Assembly: GCF_038397715.1 (NCBI RefSeq)
Contig: NZ_CP151633.1
Location: forward strand, 2,976,001-3,040,000
Source: Microbacterium sp. LWO14-1.2
GTDB taxonomy: Bacteria > Actinomycetota > Actinomycetes > Actinomycetales > Microbacteriaceae
Length of the DNA: 64,000 bases
Reading direction: 5' to 3'
Positions 22,578-30,399 of this stretch are shown one piece after another. The number at the start of each line of letters is the position of its first letter. Position 1 is the stretch's first letter. A program made the position numbers and the translations under genes. The notes below the pieces were generated by a model. It had not been told where the DNA came from and did no database searches. It saw only the letters and a list, made by a program, of their open reading frames with translations.

Positions 22578-23671
22578 GACGCTCCTCCCTTCGACGTGAT
22601 CTCGTAGGCGCGGATGCGCCGACGGGACACGGGCCGGTCACGCAGCACCCAGCGCTGCAGCAGCGTGAACACGACGATGATGACGAAGAGGATGAAGGCG
22701 ATCGCCGCACCCTGGCCCCACTCCTGATCCGTGAAGGCCGTCTTGTAGGACTGGTAGGCCGGCGTGAGCGTGGTCTTGCTCGGAGCGCCTCGCGTGCCGG
22801 TGTAGATCTGGTCGAATACCTGCCAGCATCCGATGAGGCCCAGCGTGAGGACCGTGAACAGCGTCGGGCGCAGCTGGGGGAGAGTGACGCGCCAGAAGCG
22901 CTGCCATCCGTTCGCCCCGTCCATCATGGCGGCCTCGTCGACATCGGCCCCGAGGTTCTGCAGGCCGGCGAGGAAGAGCAGCATGAACGTGCCGGAGGTC
23001 GTGAAGATGGCCATGAGGATGTAGGCGCTCATCGCGATCGACGGTCCGGCGAGCCACTCCCACCACGAGATGCCGAGCATGCCGCCGTCGGTGAGCGCGG
23101 CGGGGCCGGCGTCGACACCGATCCCGCCGAGGGCGAGATGCAGGATGCCGCGGGGGTCGTTGAACCAGTTCGGTCCGTTGACGCCGAACCAGGAGAGCAC
23201 GCTGTTCACCGCCCCGCTCGCCGAGAACAGGAACAGCCACAGCACCGTGATCGCGACGGAGCTCGTGACGGAGGGGAAGTAATAGGCGGTGCGGAAGAAC
23301 CCGCGGCCTCGCAGCACGGCGCGGTTCACGAGCACGGCGAGGAAGAGGGCGATCGCGGTCTGCAGCGGCACCACCAGCAGCACGTACCAGGCGTTGTTGC
23401 GAAGGGCCGTGCCGAAGTCCTTCGTCGCGAGCCCGCCGTCGACGAGCACCGCGGAGTAGTTGTCGACGCCCACGAACGACACCGACGGAGAGAGGGGACT
23501 GCCGCGTCCCGCCCAGTCCGACATGCTCACCCAGAGCGCCATGAGCACCGGGACGAGGAGGAAGACGCCGAGGATGACGATCACGGGAGCCGTGAACAGC
23601 CATCCGGCTGCGGCCTCGCCGCGGCGGAGCCCGGAGGCCCCTCCGCGGCGAGGCGTGGCCTGCACCGCCAT
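22574..23671 (-). CDS. carbohydrate ABC transporter permease, MalF type
   Basis: ATG 23671 gives 365 residues with an N-terminal basic tail and about six to eight membrane helices. The EAA loop is VDEAAMMDGANGWQRFWRVTL. It is the partner of the MalG-type permease in a CUT1 sugar importer. It is separated from the binding-protein stop by two bases and overlaps the next permease start by 4. A longer frame running to 24430 lies inside the binding-protein gene and is not real. Confidence 0.92.
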   Translation of the reverse strand: MAVQATPRRGGASGLRRGEAAAGWLFTAPVIVILGVFLLVPVLMALWVSMSDWAGRGSPLSPSVSFVGVDNYSAVLVDGGLATKDFGTALRNNAWYVLLVVPLQTAIALFLAVLVNRAVLRGRGFFRTAYYFPSVTSSVAITVLWLFLFSASGAVNSVLSWFGVNGPNWFNDPRGILHLALGGIGVDAGPAALTDGGMLGISWWEWLAGPSIAMSAYILMAIFTTSGTFMLLFLAGLQNLGADVDEAAMMDGANGWQRFWRVTLPQLRPTLFTVLTLGLIGCWQVFDQIYTGTRGAPSKTTLTPAYQSYKTAFTDQEWGQGAAIAFILFVIIVVFTLLQRWVLRDRPVSRRRIRAYEITSKGGAS

Positions 23672-23673
23672 GA

Positions 23674-24924
23674 CTATTCGACGATCGCTTCGAGGTTCGA
23701 CTGCACGGTGCCGAGGATCTGGGCGGGGTCTCCCGTCTTCAGCGATTCGAGCTGTGCATTGAAGTCGGAGATCACGTCGGCCGCGCCGTCCTGGTTCGGC
23801 GGGAACTGTGCGTGATCCGCACCGGCGAGGAACGGCGCGAGGTCGGGGTTGTCGGTCGTCCACTGCTCGGCCGCCGAGGTGATCGACGGCATCGGGCCGA
23901 AGGCCTTCGAGAACGCGAGCTGGCTGTCGGCGCTGGTCAGGTACTCGACGAGATCCAGTGCAGCCTGCTGGTTGGGGCTGTCGGCCGCCATGCCCCAGCA
24001 GTTGGTGAACTGCAGGGTGCCCTGGCCGCCGGGGCCCTCGGGGAGCTCGGCCACGGTGTAGTCGACCGAGCTGAAGTCGTTGGCCATCGCACCGGTGATC
24101 CAGTTGCCTTCGATCACCATGGCCGCCATCCCCTTGCCGAGCGCCTCGCCGCCCCAGCCCGCGCCGATGTCCTTCGCGAAGGCGAACGTGCCGTCGGCGA
24201 GATGCGTCTTGACGTAGTCGAGGGCGTCGACGTTGGCCTGATCGTCGGCGATCGCCGTGCCGTCGTCGACCAGGCCGCCGCCGGCCTGAGCCATGAACGC
24301 GCCGACGCGCTGATACTCGGCGCCGAACGCGAGGCCCACGTGCTCGGAGGTGGTGAGCTTCTGAGCGACCGAGGCGAGGTCCTCCCACGTCTTCGGGAGG
24401 TCGGCGTCGGTCAGGCCCGCCTCCGCCCACATCTGCGTGTTGATCACGAGGGCGAGCGTGGAGAAGTCCTTCGGCGCGCAGTAGAAGGTGCCGTCGAGGG
24501 TGAAGTTCTCGACGAGGGACGGGTAGAAGTCGTCCTTGTTGGCGAGTTCGTCGCCGTAGGGCTGGAGCGACCCGTTCGAGGCGTATCCGGCCATCTGCTC
24601 CGGTGCGAGGTAGAACAGATCCGCCGGCTTGCCTGCCGCGAAGCCCTGGGAGAGCTCCTGGGCGAGGTCGCTCGCGACCTGCACGCTGACCTTCGTGCCG
24701 GACTCCTCCGACCAGGCGTCGACCGCGGACTGCACGGCCTCGGTCTCGGCGTCTCCCGACGACCCGATCAACAGGGTCAGCGCGTCGTCGGACGAGCTGA
24801 GCCCGTCGGAGTCGCCCGCCGGCTCGTCACCGGAGAAGCCGGAGCCGCATCCCGTGAGCACGAGCGTGCTGGTGAGCAGCACCGCCCCGGTGCCGAGGAG
24901 GGCGCGTGTGGTGTGCCGTGTCAT
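23674..24924 (-). CDS. sugar ABC transporter substrate-binding lipoprotein
   Basis: The 416-residue protein has a lipoprotein signal peptide ending in LVLTGC (Cys26). A family 1 extracellular solute-binding domain follows, with the LTLLIGSSGDAETEAVQSAV start, DLFYLAPEQM and MAAMVIEGNWITGAM. It is the first gene of the operon with two CUT1 permeases and a debranching-type glycosidase. The ligand is therefore probably an alpha-linked oligosaccharide, which is an inference from context. Expression is probably under the divergent LacI-type regulator; an operator-like palindrome lies upstream at 24976-24989. Confidence 0.93.
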   Translation of the reverse strand: MTRHTTRALLGTGAVLLTSTLVLTGCGSGFSGDEPAGDSDGLSSSDDALTLLIGSSGDAETEAVQSAVDAWSEESGTKVSVQVASDLAQELSQGFAAGKPADLFYLAPEQMAGYASNGSLQPYGDELANKDDFYPSLVENFTLDGTFYCAPKDFSTLALVINTQMWAEAGLTDADLPKTWEDLASVAQKLTTSEHVGLAFGAEYQRVGAFMAQAGGGLVDDGTAIADDQANVDALDYVKTHLADGTFAFAKDIGAGWGGEALGKGMAAMVIEGNWITGAMANDFSSVDYTVAELPEGPGGQGTLQFTNCWGMAADSPNQQAALDLVEYLTSADSQLAFSKAFGPMPSITSAAEQWTTDNPDLAPFLAGADHAQFPPNQDGAADVISDFNAQLESLKTGDPAQILGTVQSNLEAIVE

Positions 24925-24975
24925 ATCTCTCTCCTTTGATGAGGTGCGCTCGGGACAGGGTTCGAACGGTAGAAA

Positions 24976-24989
24976 TTTGAACGATCAAA
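24976..24989. promoter_or_regulatory. LacI-type operator candidate
   Basis: TTTGAACGATCAAA is a near-perfect palindrome centred on CG, the hallmark of LacI/GalR-family sites (13 or 14 of 14 positions symmetric, depending on the central AC/AT). It lies between the sugar-binding-protein gene (start 24924) and the divergent LacI gene (start 25056), so one dimer could control both. Confidence 0.6.
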
Positions 24990-25055
24990 CTCTGCATGGA
25001 ATACGCTAGGTGCGGCGGAGCGGACGTGTCAAGCCCGCCGGGATCGAGGAGTGCG

Positions 25056-26060
25056 ATGGCGAAGGCCCCCACGGTCGAAGACGTCGCCGCGCACGCCGGC
25101 GTCTCGCGCCAGACCGTGTCGAACGTGCTGAACACCCCCGACATCGTCAAGCCCACGACGCGGGAGCGCGTGCTCGCCTCGATCGACGAGCTCGGATATC
25201 GCCGGCATGCGGCGGCGCGCAGACTGCGCCTGCGGCGGAGCTCGACCATCGGCATCCGCCTCGACCCGTACCTCGGCGGAGTCTCGGGCGTCGTGCTCGA
25301 CCGCTTCGTACACGCGATCACCGAGCGCTCCAGCGAGCGCGGGATGCGGATGCTCGTGTACGCCGCACGCACTCCGCAGGAGGAGCTCGAGCGGCTCGCC
25401 GAGCTGTGGGAGGGTTCGGAGATCGACGCCGCGATCATCACCAGCACCGTGCGCGACGATCCGCGCGTCGGGAGGCTGGATGCCGTCGGCCTGCCCTTCA
25501 TCTCCTTCGGCCGACCGTGGGGCGACGACGACATCGCCGACCCCACCCACCTCTGGGTCGATGTCGACGGCGCGGCCGGCACACGCGCGGCGACCGAGCA
25601 CGCCCTGCAGCGCGGCGGCAGCGTGACCTTCCTGGGCTGGCCGTCGGGGTCCGGGACCGGAGACGACCGCGAACGCGGATGGCGGGAAGCCATCGACCGT
25701 GCAGGGGTGCAGGGCGCGCGCATCGTGTCGGAGGAGTCCGTGCAGGGTGCGCGGCACGCCGTCGCCGCCGCTCTCCGCGACGGTGCTCGCGCCGACGCGA
25801 TCGTCTGCGCCAGTGACTCGCTCGCGGTCGGCGCCCTGCTCGCGCTGGCCGACGCCAGGGTCCGGGTGCCGGTCATCGGATTCGACAACACGCCCACCGC
25901 CGAGGCGCTCGGATTCTCCAGCGTCGAGCAGCGTCCGGAGGACGTCGCGGAGGCCGTGCTGCAGCTCCTCATGGGACCGACCGGCGACGTCGTCTCGCCC
26001 CGTCGGGTGGAGTCCGGCGAGGCGCACGCGCTCATCACCCCGGAGCTCATCGTCCGCTGA
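25056..26060 (+). CDS. LacI-family transcriptional regulator
   Basis: ATG 25056, preceded by GAGGAG, gives 334 residues. The HTH is TVEDVAAHAGVSRQTVSNVL (about 6-25), with the hinge helix following. The periplasmic-binding-protein-like effector domain includes DAIVCASDSLAVGALLALAD and VPVIGFDNTPTAEALG. It is divergent from the sugar ABC/glycosidase operon and is its probable local repressor, released by the imported sugar. It converges with the arginase-family gene, with a small hairpin between the two stops. Confidence 0.92.
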   Translation: MAKAPTVEDVAAHAGVSRQTVSNVLNTPDIVKPTTRERVLASIDELGYRRHAAARRLRLRRSSTIGIRLDPYLGGVSGVVLDRFVHAITERSSERGMRMLVYAARTPQEELERLAELWEGSEIDAAIITSTVRDDPRVGRLDAVGLPFISFGRPWGDDDIADPTHLWVDVDGAAGTRAATEHALQRGGSVTFLGWPSGSGTGDDRERGWREAIDRAGVQGARIVSEESVQGARHAVAAALRDGARADAIVCASDSLAVGALLALADARVRVPVIGFDNTPTAEALGFSSVEQRPEDVAEAVLQLLMGPTGDVVSPRRVESGEAHALITPELIVR

Positions 26061-26063
26061 GCA

Positions 26064-26080
26064 GGCCCCGCGCCGGGGTC
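26064..26080. terminator. small bidirectional hairpin between convergent genes
   Basis: The stem GGCCCCG/CGGGGTC (7 bp, one G-U) with loop CGC lies between the stops of the LacI gene and the arginase-fold gene. It has no T tract, so it is a modest terminator candidate. Confidence 0.4.
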
Positions 26081-26086
26081 GAGCGA

Positions 26087-27001
26087 TCAGCGGGAGGCGA
26101 GCCCAGCGAGAAGCTCCAGCACGCAGAGCGCAACCAGTCGGACCGTTCGTGCGTCGTCGGCGTCGGCTGTCGCGTCGACCTCGGCGAGGTCCGCGCTCAC
26201 CACTCGTGCGTCGGCGGCCACGGCCCTCGTGAGGGACCGGAGCTCCCAGGCGGCCAGACCGCCCGGCACGCTCGCCGGGCACCCGGGGGCGACCGAGCGG
26301 TCGCAGACGTCGACGTCGATGTCGAGATGGATGCGGGGTGCGTCGCCGGATCCGGCGATCTCGAGCGCTTCGGCCACCACATCGGCTGCGCCCCGACGAC
26401 GCACCTCGTCGAGCGTGATGACGCGGATGCCCCAGTCCGCCGCGCGCCGCGCGTACGCGGCGGAGTTGGCGAAGTCCGCGATCCCGATCTGGACGATCCT
26501 CGTCGGATCGATGCGACTCGTGCCGACCGTCGCGCTCGCCGGGGTGTCTTCGACGAGACGGCGCACGGGTGTGCCGTTCGAGACGCCGTCGCGCAGATCG
26601 AAGTGCGCGTCGAACGTGATGAGGCCCGTCGCCCGGGCGCCGAGTGCGACCGGGTACGTGAGCGAGTTGTCGCCGCCGAGGGCGACCACGAGACGAGCGA
26701 TCTCGGAGAGCTCCCGCACGCGGCTGATGGTCGTCGCCTCGCCGTCGTCGCCGTCCGGCTCGGCGACGTCTCCGGCGTCCCTGATGCGGAGCGCCTCGTC
26801 CAGGTCGACGATCGGCGGCCCGAGCACGGTCGCGCCGTAGCGGGGGAGGGCCTCGCGGATCGCCGCCGGTGTCGCGTGCGCGCCGGTCGGCGAGAGCGAG
26901 GTTCGCCAGGTCGGGACGCCGAGGAGCACGGCATCCGCCTCTCCGTCGGCGGCGGGCCAGGAGCCGGCGCGCGGCCAGAGGGGGTCGTGCGAGAGGGCCA
27001 T
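26087..27001 (-). CDS. arginase/agmatinase-fold hydrolase, candidate formimidoylglutamase
   Basis: From ATG 27001 the product is 304 residues of the ureohydrolase superfamily. Metal-ligand motifs visible are DAHFD (Asp131, His133, Asp135) and LDIDVD (Asp227, Asp229). The first motif reads GGDNS (109-113), with Asn where arginases and agmatinases carry a metal-binding His. Because hutHUI produces formiminoglutamate and has no adjacent final step, this protein is a reasonable HutG-type candidate. Agmatinase or guanidino-acid hydrolase activity is also possible. It follows the DUF445 gene on the same strand, with 10 bases between them. Confidence 0.65.
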   Translation of the reverse strand: MALSHDPLWPRAGSWPAADGEADAVLLGVPTWRTSLSPTGAHATPAAIREALPRYGATVLGPPIVDLDEALRIRDAGDVAEPDGDDGEATTISRVRELSEIARLVVALGGDNSLTYPVALGARATGLITFDAHFDLRDGVSNGTPVRRLVEDTPASATVGTSRIDPTRIVQIGIADFANSAAYARRAADWGIRVITLDEVRRRGAADVVAEALEIAGSGDAPRIHLDIDVDVCDRSVAPGCPASVPGGLAAWELRSLTRAVAADARVVSADLAEVDATADADDARTVRLVALCVLELLAGLASR

Positions 27002-27011
27002 GATGCTCCTG

Positions 27012-28289
27012 TCAGGCGCTCGGGATGAGAGCGTGTGCGATCGTGAAGATCGCCAGGCCCGCGAGGGCGCCGACGACCGTGCCGTTGAGGCGGATGTACT
27101 GCAGATCGCGCCCGACCATGAGCTCGATCTTCTCGGTCGTCTCGGCGGGGTCCCAGCGCTCGACCGTGTCGGTGATGATCGACGCGATGTCGTGCCGGTA
27201 GCGGTCGACGAGGAACACGGCCGCGTCCGAGACCCAGGTGTCGACGCGGCGCTGCAGCGCGGCATCCGTCGCCAGCCTCTCGCCGACCTCCTGCAGTGCC
27301 TGCACCGCGCGTCGGCGAAGACCGCTCTCGGGATCGGCGAGTGCGGTGAGGAGTCCGTTCTTCGCCGTGTTCCACGCCTCGGCGGCCAGCGCGCCGACGC
27401 GGGGGCTGTCGAAGAGCGAGGCCTTGGCGTTCTCGAGCTTCTCGCGCGTCGCCGGGTCGTTCTGCAGATTGTCGGCGAGTCGGGCGAGGTAGCCGTCGAT
27501 CGCGATGCGGGCGGGGTGCTTCGGGTCGTCGCGCACGGCGCGCACGAACTTCACGGCCTCGTTGTAGGCGGTGTCGTCGACGAAGCGGTGGGCGAGCTTC
27601 GGGACCCAGCCGGGGAGGCGCCGCGAGATGAGTCCCGAGAACGAGGCCGCGTTCGCGTCGAGCCAGCGGCCGACCGTGTCGACGGCGAGATCGACCGCCC
27701 CGTGATGCGCGTCGGCCTCGACGATCTTCTCGAGCCAGGCGCCGGCCGGCGGACCCCACTCTGGCGAGACGAGGTGCTCCCTGGCCAGATCGGTGATGAG
27801 GTCGCGCACGTCGTCGTCGCTCAGCGCGTTCAGCACGGCCGTGGCGATCGTGGCGCCTTCCGCTCCGACGCGTTCCGCATGCTGCGGCTCCCGCAGCCAT
27901 TCGCCGGCCCGCTGCGAGATCGCCGTCGTCGACAGCTTGGCGCGCACCACGGATCCCTCGAGGAAGTTCGTCTCCACGAACTCGCCGAGCGTGCGGCCGA
28001 TCTCGTCCTTGCGGCTCGGGATGATGGCGGTGTGCGGGATGGGGAGCCCGAGCGGGCGTCGGAACAGCGCCGTCACGGCGAACCAGTCCGCGAGCGCGCC
28101 GACCATCCCGCCCTCGGCCGCTGCGCGCACGTATCCGAGCCAGGGCTGGCGCTCCTGCAGCCAGAAGGCGACCACGAACAGGACGGCCATGAAGATCAGC
28201 GCGCCGAGCGCGACGGCCTTCATCCGACGCAGTGCGAGGCGTCGTTCCTGGTCGGCGGGAGAGAGCATCGCCATCGGTGTTCGCGGCAT
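27012..28289 (-). CDS. DUF445 membrane-anchored protein
   Basis: The 425-residue protein has an N-terminal membrane helix (about 25-43), the conserved AAAEGGMVGALADWFAVTAL with FRRPLGLPIPHTAIIP, and a long helical region. A second membrane helix at the C-terminus includes NGTVVGALAGLAIFTIAHAL. This matches the DUF445/YjiN family of inner-membrane proteins of unknown function. It is upstream of the arginase-fold gene on the same strand and divergent from the CsoR-like gene. Confidence 0.88.
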   Translation of the reverse strand: MPRTPMAMLSPADQERRLALRRMKAVALGALIFMAVLFVVAFWLQERQPWLGYVRAAAEGGMVGALADWFAVTALFRRPLGLPIPHTAIIPSRKDEIGRTLGEFVETNFLEGSVVRAKLSTTAISQRAGEWLREPQHAERVGAEGATIATAVLNALSDDDVRDLITDLAREHLVSPEWGPPAGAWLEKIVEADAHHGAVDLAVDTVGRWLDANAASFSGLISRRLPGWVPKLAHRFVDDTAYNEAVKFVRAVRDDPKHPARIAIDGYLARLADNLQNDPATREKLENAKASLFDSPRVGALAAEAWNTAKNGLLTALADPESGLRRRAVQALQEVGERLATDAALQRRVDTWVSDAAVFLVDRYRHDIASIITDTVERWDPAETTEKIELMVGRDLQYIRLNGTVVGALAGLAIFTIAHALIPSA

Positions 28290-28398
28290 GACGTCATCCT
28301 TTCACGCGTCGACCCGGGGCCGAGCATCCCCGGACTGTCGGTGCTGAACCCCTTCGACGACTGAGCGCGGCGGCCGCCGGGGCGCGTACTCTCGAAGC

Positions 28399-28671
28399 GT
28401 GATCGAAGACATCAAGAAGCGCGCCCTGCATCGCACCAGCATCCTGGAGGGTCAGATGCGCGGCGTCGCGCGGATGATCGAGAACGAGGACTACTGCATG
28501 GACATCATCACGCAGTCCAGGGCGATCCAGCGGTCGCTCGAATCGCTCAACCGCCTCCTGCTGGAGAACCACCTGCGCACGCACGTGACGCACATGTTCG
28601 AGGAGGGCGGCGACGAGCGCGACAAGGCCGTCGACGAGCTGCTGAAGGCGTTCGACTTCAGCAGCAAGTGA
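28399..28671 (+). CDS. CsoR/RcnR-family metal- or aldehyde-sensing repressor
   Basis: GTG 28399 gives a 90-residue all-helical DUF156 protein. The X-Y-Z ligand positions read Cys33 (in DYCMDI), His58 (ENHLR) and His62 (RTHVT). Copper CsoR has Cys-His-Cys, so the third ligand is His as in nickel/cobalt RcnR. The RcnR N-terminal His equivalent would fall at residue 1. The protein is predicted to repress a promoter until it binds its ligand. No metal exporter, copper chaperone or formaldehyde dehydrogenase lies next to it, so the ligand is open. Confidence 0.8.
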   Translation: MIEDIKKRALHRTSILEGQMRGVARMIENEDYCMDIITQSRAIQRSLESLNRLLLENHLRTHVTHMFEEGGDERDKAVDELLKAFDFSSK

Positions 28672-28693
28672 CGGCCCCGGCGCGCTCCCCGAT

Positions 28694-30241
28694 CTAGCGG
28701 CCCCCGCCGAACACCTCGCCCTCCATCGCGTCGTAGCCCTCGGCCTGCGGGTCGCCGTGCGAGCCGCCGGACAGCGCGTACTCCTCCTCGGGGGAGAGCA
28801 CGAGCCGGTGCCGGAAGAACAGGCCGAAGCCCAGCAGGATCACCACGTACACGATCGCGATGGCGATGATGGCCGGGCCGAACGTCGGGTTCAGGAGGAA
28901 CCCGAGGAAGATCAGCGCCGCGATCACCAGCGCGATCGCCGCACCGGGCACACCCCACGGGCTGCGGTACGGGCGGTCGACGTTCGGGTACTTGCGCCGC
29001 AGGATCATGAACGAGATCAGCTGCAGCGCATAGGCGAGCACCGCGCCCCACACGGCGATGTTCAGCACGATCGCGCCGGCGACGGTTCCCGCACCCTCCG
29101 CATCGAGCGCGGCCAGCACGTCGAGGACGATGAGGGCGACGAACCCGATCGCCGCACCGACGACGAGAGCGACCCACGGCGTCTGCCGCGTGCCGGTGAG
29201 CGAGAGGAACCGAGGGTAGTAGCCCGCACGCGAGAGCGAGTACATGTTGCGTCCGTAGGCGAACATGATGCCCTGGAGCGAGGCCAGCAGGCCGATCAGG
29301 GCGAACAGGGCGAGCACGGCGGCGAGCTGGTCGCCGACGATGGCGCGGAACCCGTCCAGCAGGGGTTCGCCCGCCGTGCCGGTCGCCTCGGCGCCGATGA
29401 CGCCCGTGTTGAGGAACAGCACCAGCAGTCCGGTGACGATGAGCGTGCCGCGGGCCCAGAAGCCCGCTTTGGGGATGTCGCGCGTCGGGTTGTGCGACTC
29501 CTCGGCGGCGAGCGGGAGCTCTTCGATCCCGAGGAAGAACCACATGGCGAACGGCAGCGCGAACAGGATCGGGAGCACGCCGTGCGGGAGGAACGCCGAC
29601 TGACCCTCGTCGGGCACGATGTCCCACAGCGCGTCCCAGCTGAAGGCGCCCGAGAACAGGGCCATCGCCGAGAACACGAGGATGATGCCGATCGAGATCA
29701 CCGAGACGACGATCGCGAAACGGAACGAGATCGCGGCGCCCGCGGAGTTCAGTGCGATGAACACCACGTACAGGATGAGGTACCAGACCCACCCCGGCAG
29801 GACGAGGCCGAGCAGCTCGCTCGTGATGCCGTTCGCGTACGACGCCGAGAAGTAGACGATCACCGCCGTGGTGGCGACGTACTCGATGGTCTCGGCCGCT
29901 CCGGTGACCAGGCCGCCCCAGGGTCCCATCGCCGACCGGGCGAAGGAGTAGGCGCCGCCGGTGTGCGGCATCGCTGCGGCCATCTCGCCGATCGAGAAGA
30001 TCATGCCGTAGTACATGACGACGAGGATCACGAAGGCGATCAGCATCCCGCCGAAGCCGGCGAAGTCGATGCCGAAGTTCCAGCCCGAGAAGTCGCCCGA
30101 GATGACCGCGGCGACCGCGAGGCCCCACAGTCCCCAGACGCCGGCCGACCTCTTGAGGGTCCGCTTCTCGAAGTACTCGCTCCCCGCCCGGGTATAGGTC
30201 GCCCCGGCGACCTTGCGGGACTCACTGCTCTGACCAGACAT
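28694..30241 (-). CDS. APC-family amino acid/amine permease, ethanolamine-permease-like
   Basis: The 515-residue protein has about 12 membrane helices. The N-terminal region GVWGLWGLAVAAVISGDFSG with WNFGIDFAGFGG and the FFLGIEELPLAAEESHNPTR segment resemble ethanolamine permeases of the APC superfamily. It is divergent from a glutamine-synthetase-like gene of a gamma-glutamylation operon, so it probably imports the amine that the ligase conjugates. The 158-base gap holds both promoters and a 14-bp palindrome at 30359. Ethanolamine as substrate is a family-level inference; other small amines are possible. Confidence 0.8.
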   Translation of the reverse strand: MSGQSSESRKVAGATYTRAGSEYFEKRTLKRSAGVWGLWGLAVAAVISGDFSGWNFGIDFAGFGGMLIAFVILVVMYYGMIFSIGEMAAAMPHTGGAYSFARSAMGPWGGLVTGAAETIEYVATTAVIVYFSASYANGITSELLGLVLPGWVWYLILYVVFIALNSAGAAISFRFAIVVSVISIGIILVFSAMALFSGAFSWDALWDIVPDEGQSAFLPHGVLPILFALPFAMWFFLGIEELPLAAEESHNPTRDIPKAGFWARGTLIVTGLLVLFLNTGVIGAEATGTAGEPLLDGFRAIVGDQLAAVLALFALIGLLASLQGIMFAYGRNMYSLSRAGYYPRFLSLTGTRQTPWVALVVGAAIGFVALIVLDVLAALDAEGAGTVAGAIVLNIAVWGAVLAYALQLISFMILRRKYPNVDRPYRSPWGVPGAAIALVIAALIFLGFLLNPTFGPAIIAIAIVYVVILLGFGLFFRHRLVLSPEEEYALSGGSHGDPQAEGYDAMEGEVFGGGR

Positions 30242-30358
30242 CCGCTCTCCGCTCGCTCGCGTGCAGGCACCGGGTGTGCGCCTTGCGGATGATTGTGACA
30301 GTCAATGGTGGTTTCGTCTACCTTTAAACGACGAGGTCATCTACTCTGAGGGCGAAGC

Positions 30359-30372
30359 CGATCGGCCGATCG
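30359..30372. promoter_or_regulatory. palindrome in the leader of the glutamine-synthetase-like gene
   Basis: CGATCGGCCGATCG is perfectly symmetric and sits 27-41 bases upstream of the ATG at 30400. Flanking GAAGC and CTTC extend the symmetry with one offset base. It could be a regulator site, for example for the FadR-type protein at the operon end, or an mRNA hairpin. Confidence 0.4.
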
Positions 30373-30399
30373 CTTCACCGCAGGAGAACGGAGCGTGGG

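Noticed and set aside
28384..30128. Minus-strand long frame through the CsoR-like gene and permease (about 545 codons)
   Set aside because: It is a different frame of the permease gene with Arg/His/Gly-rich composition; the 515-residue permease frame has clear membrane helices.
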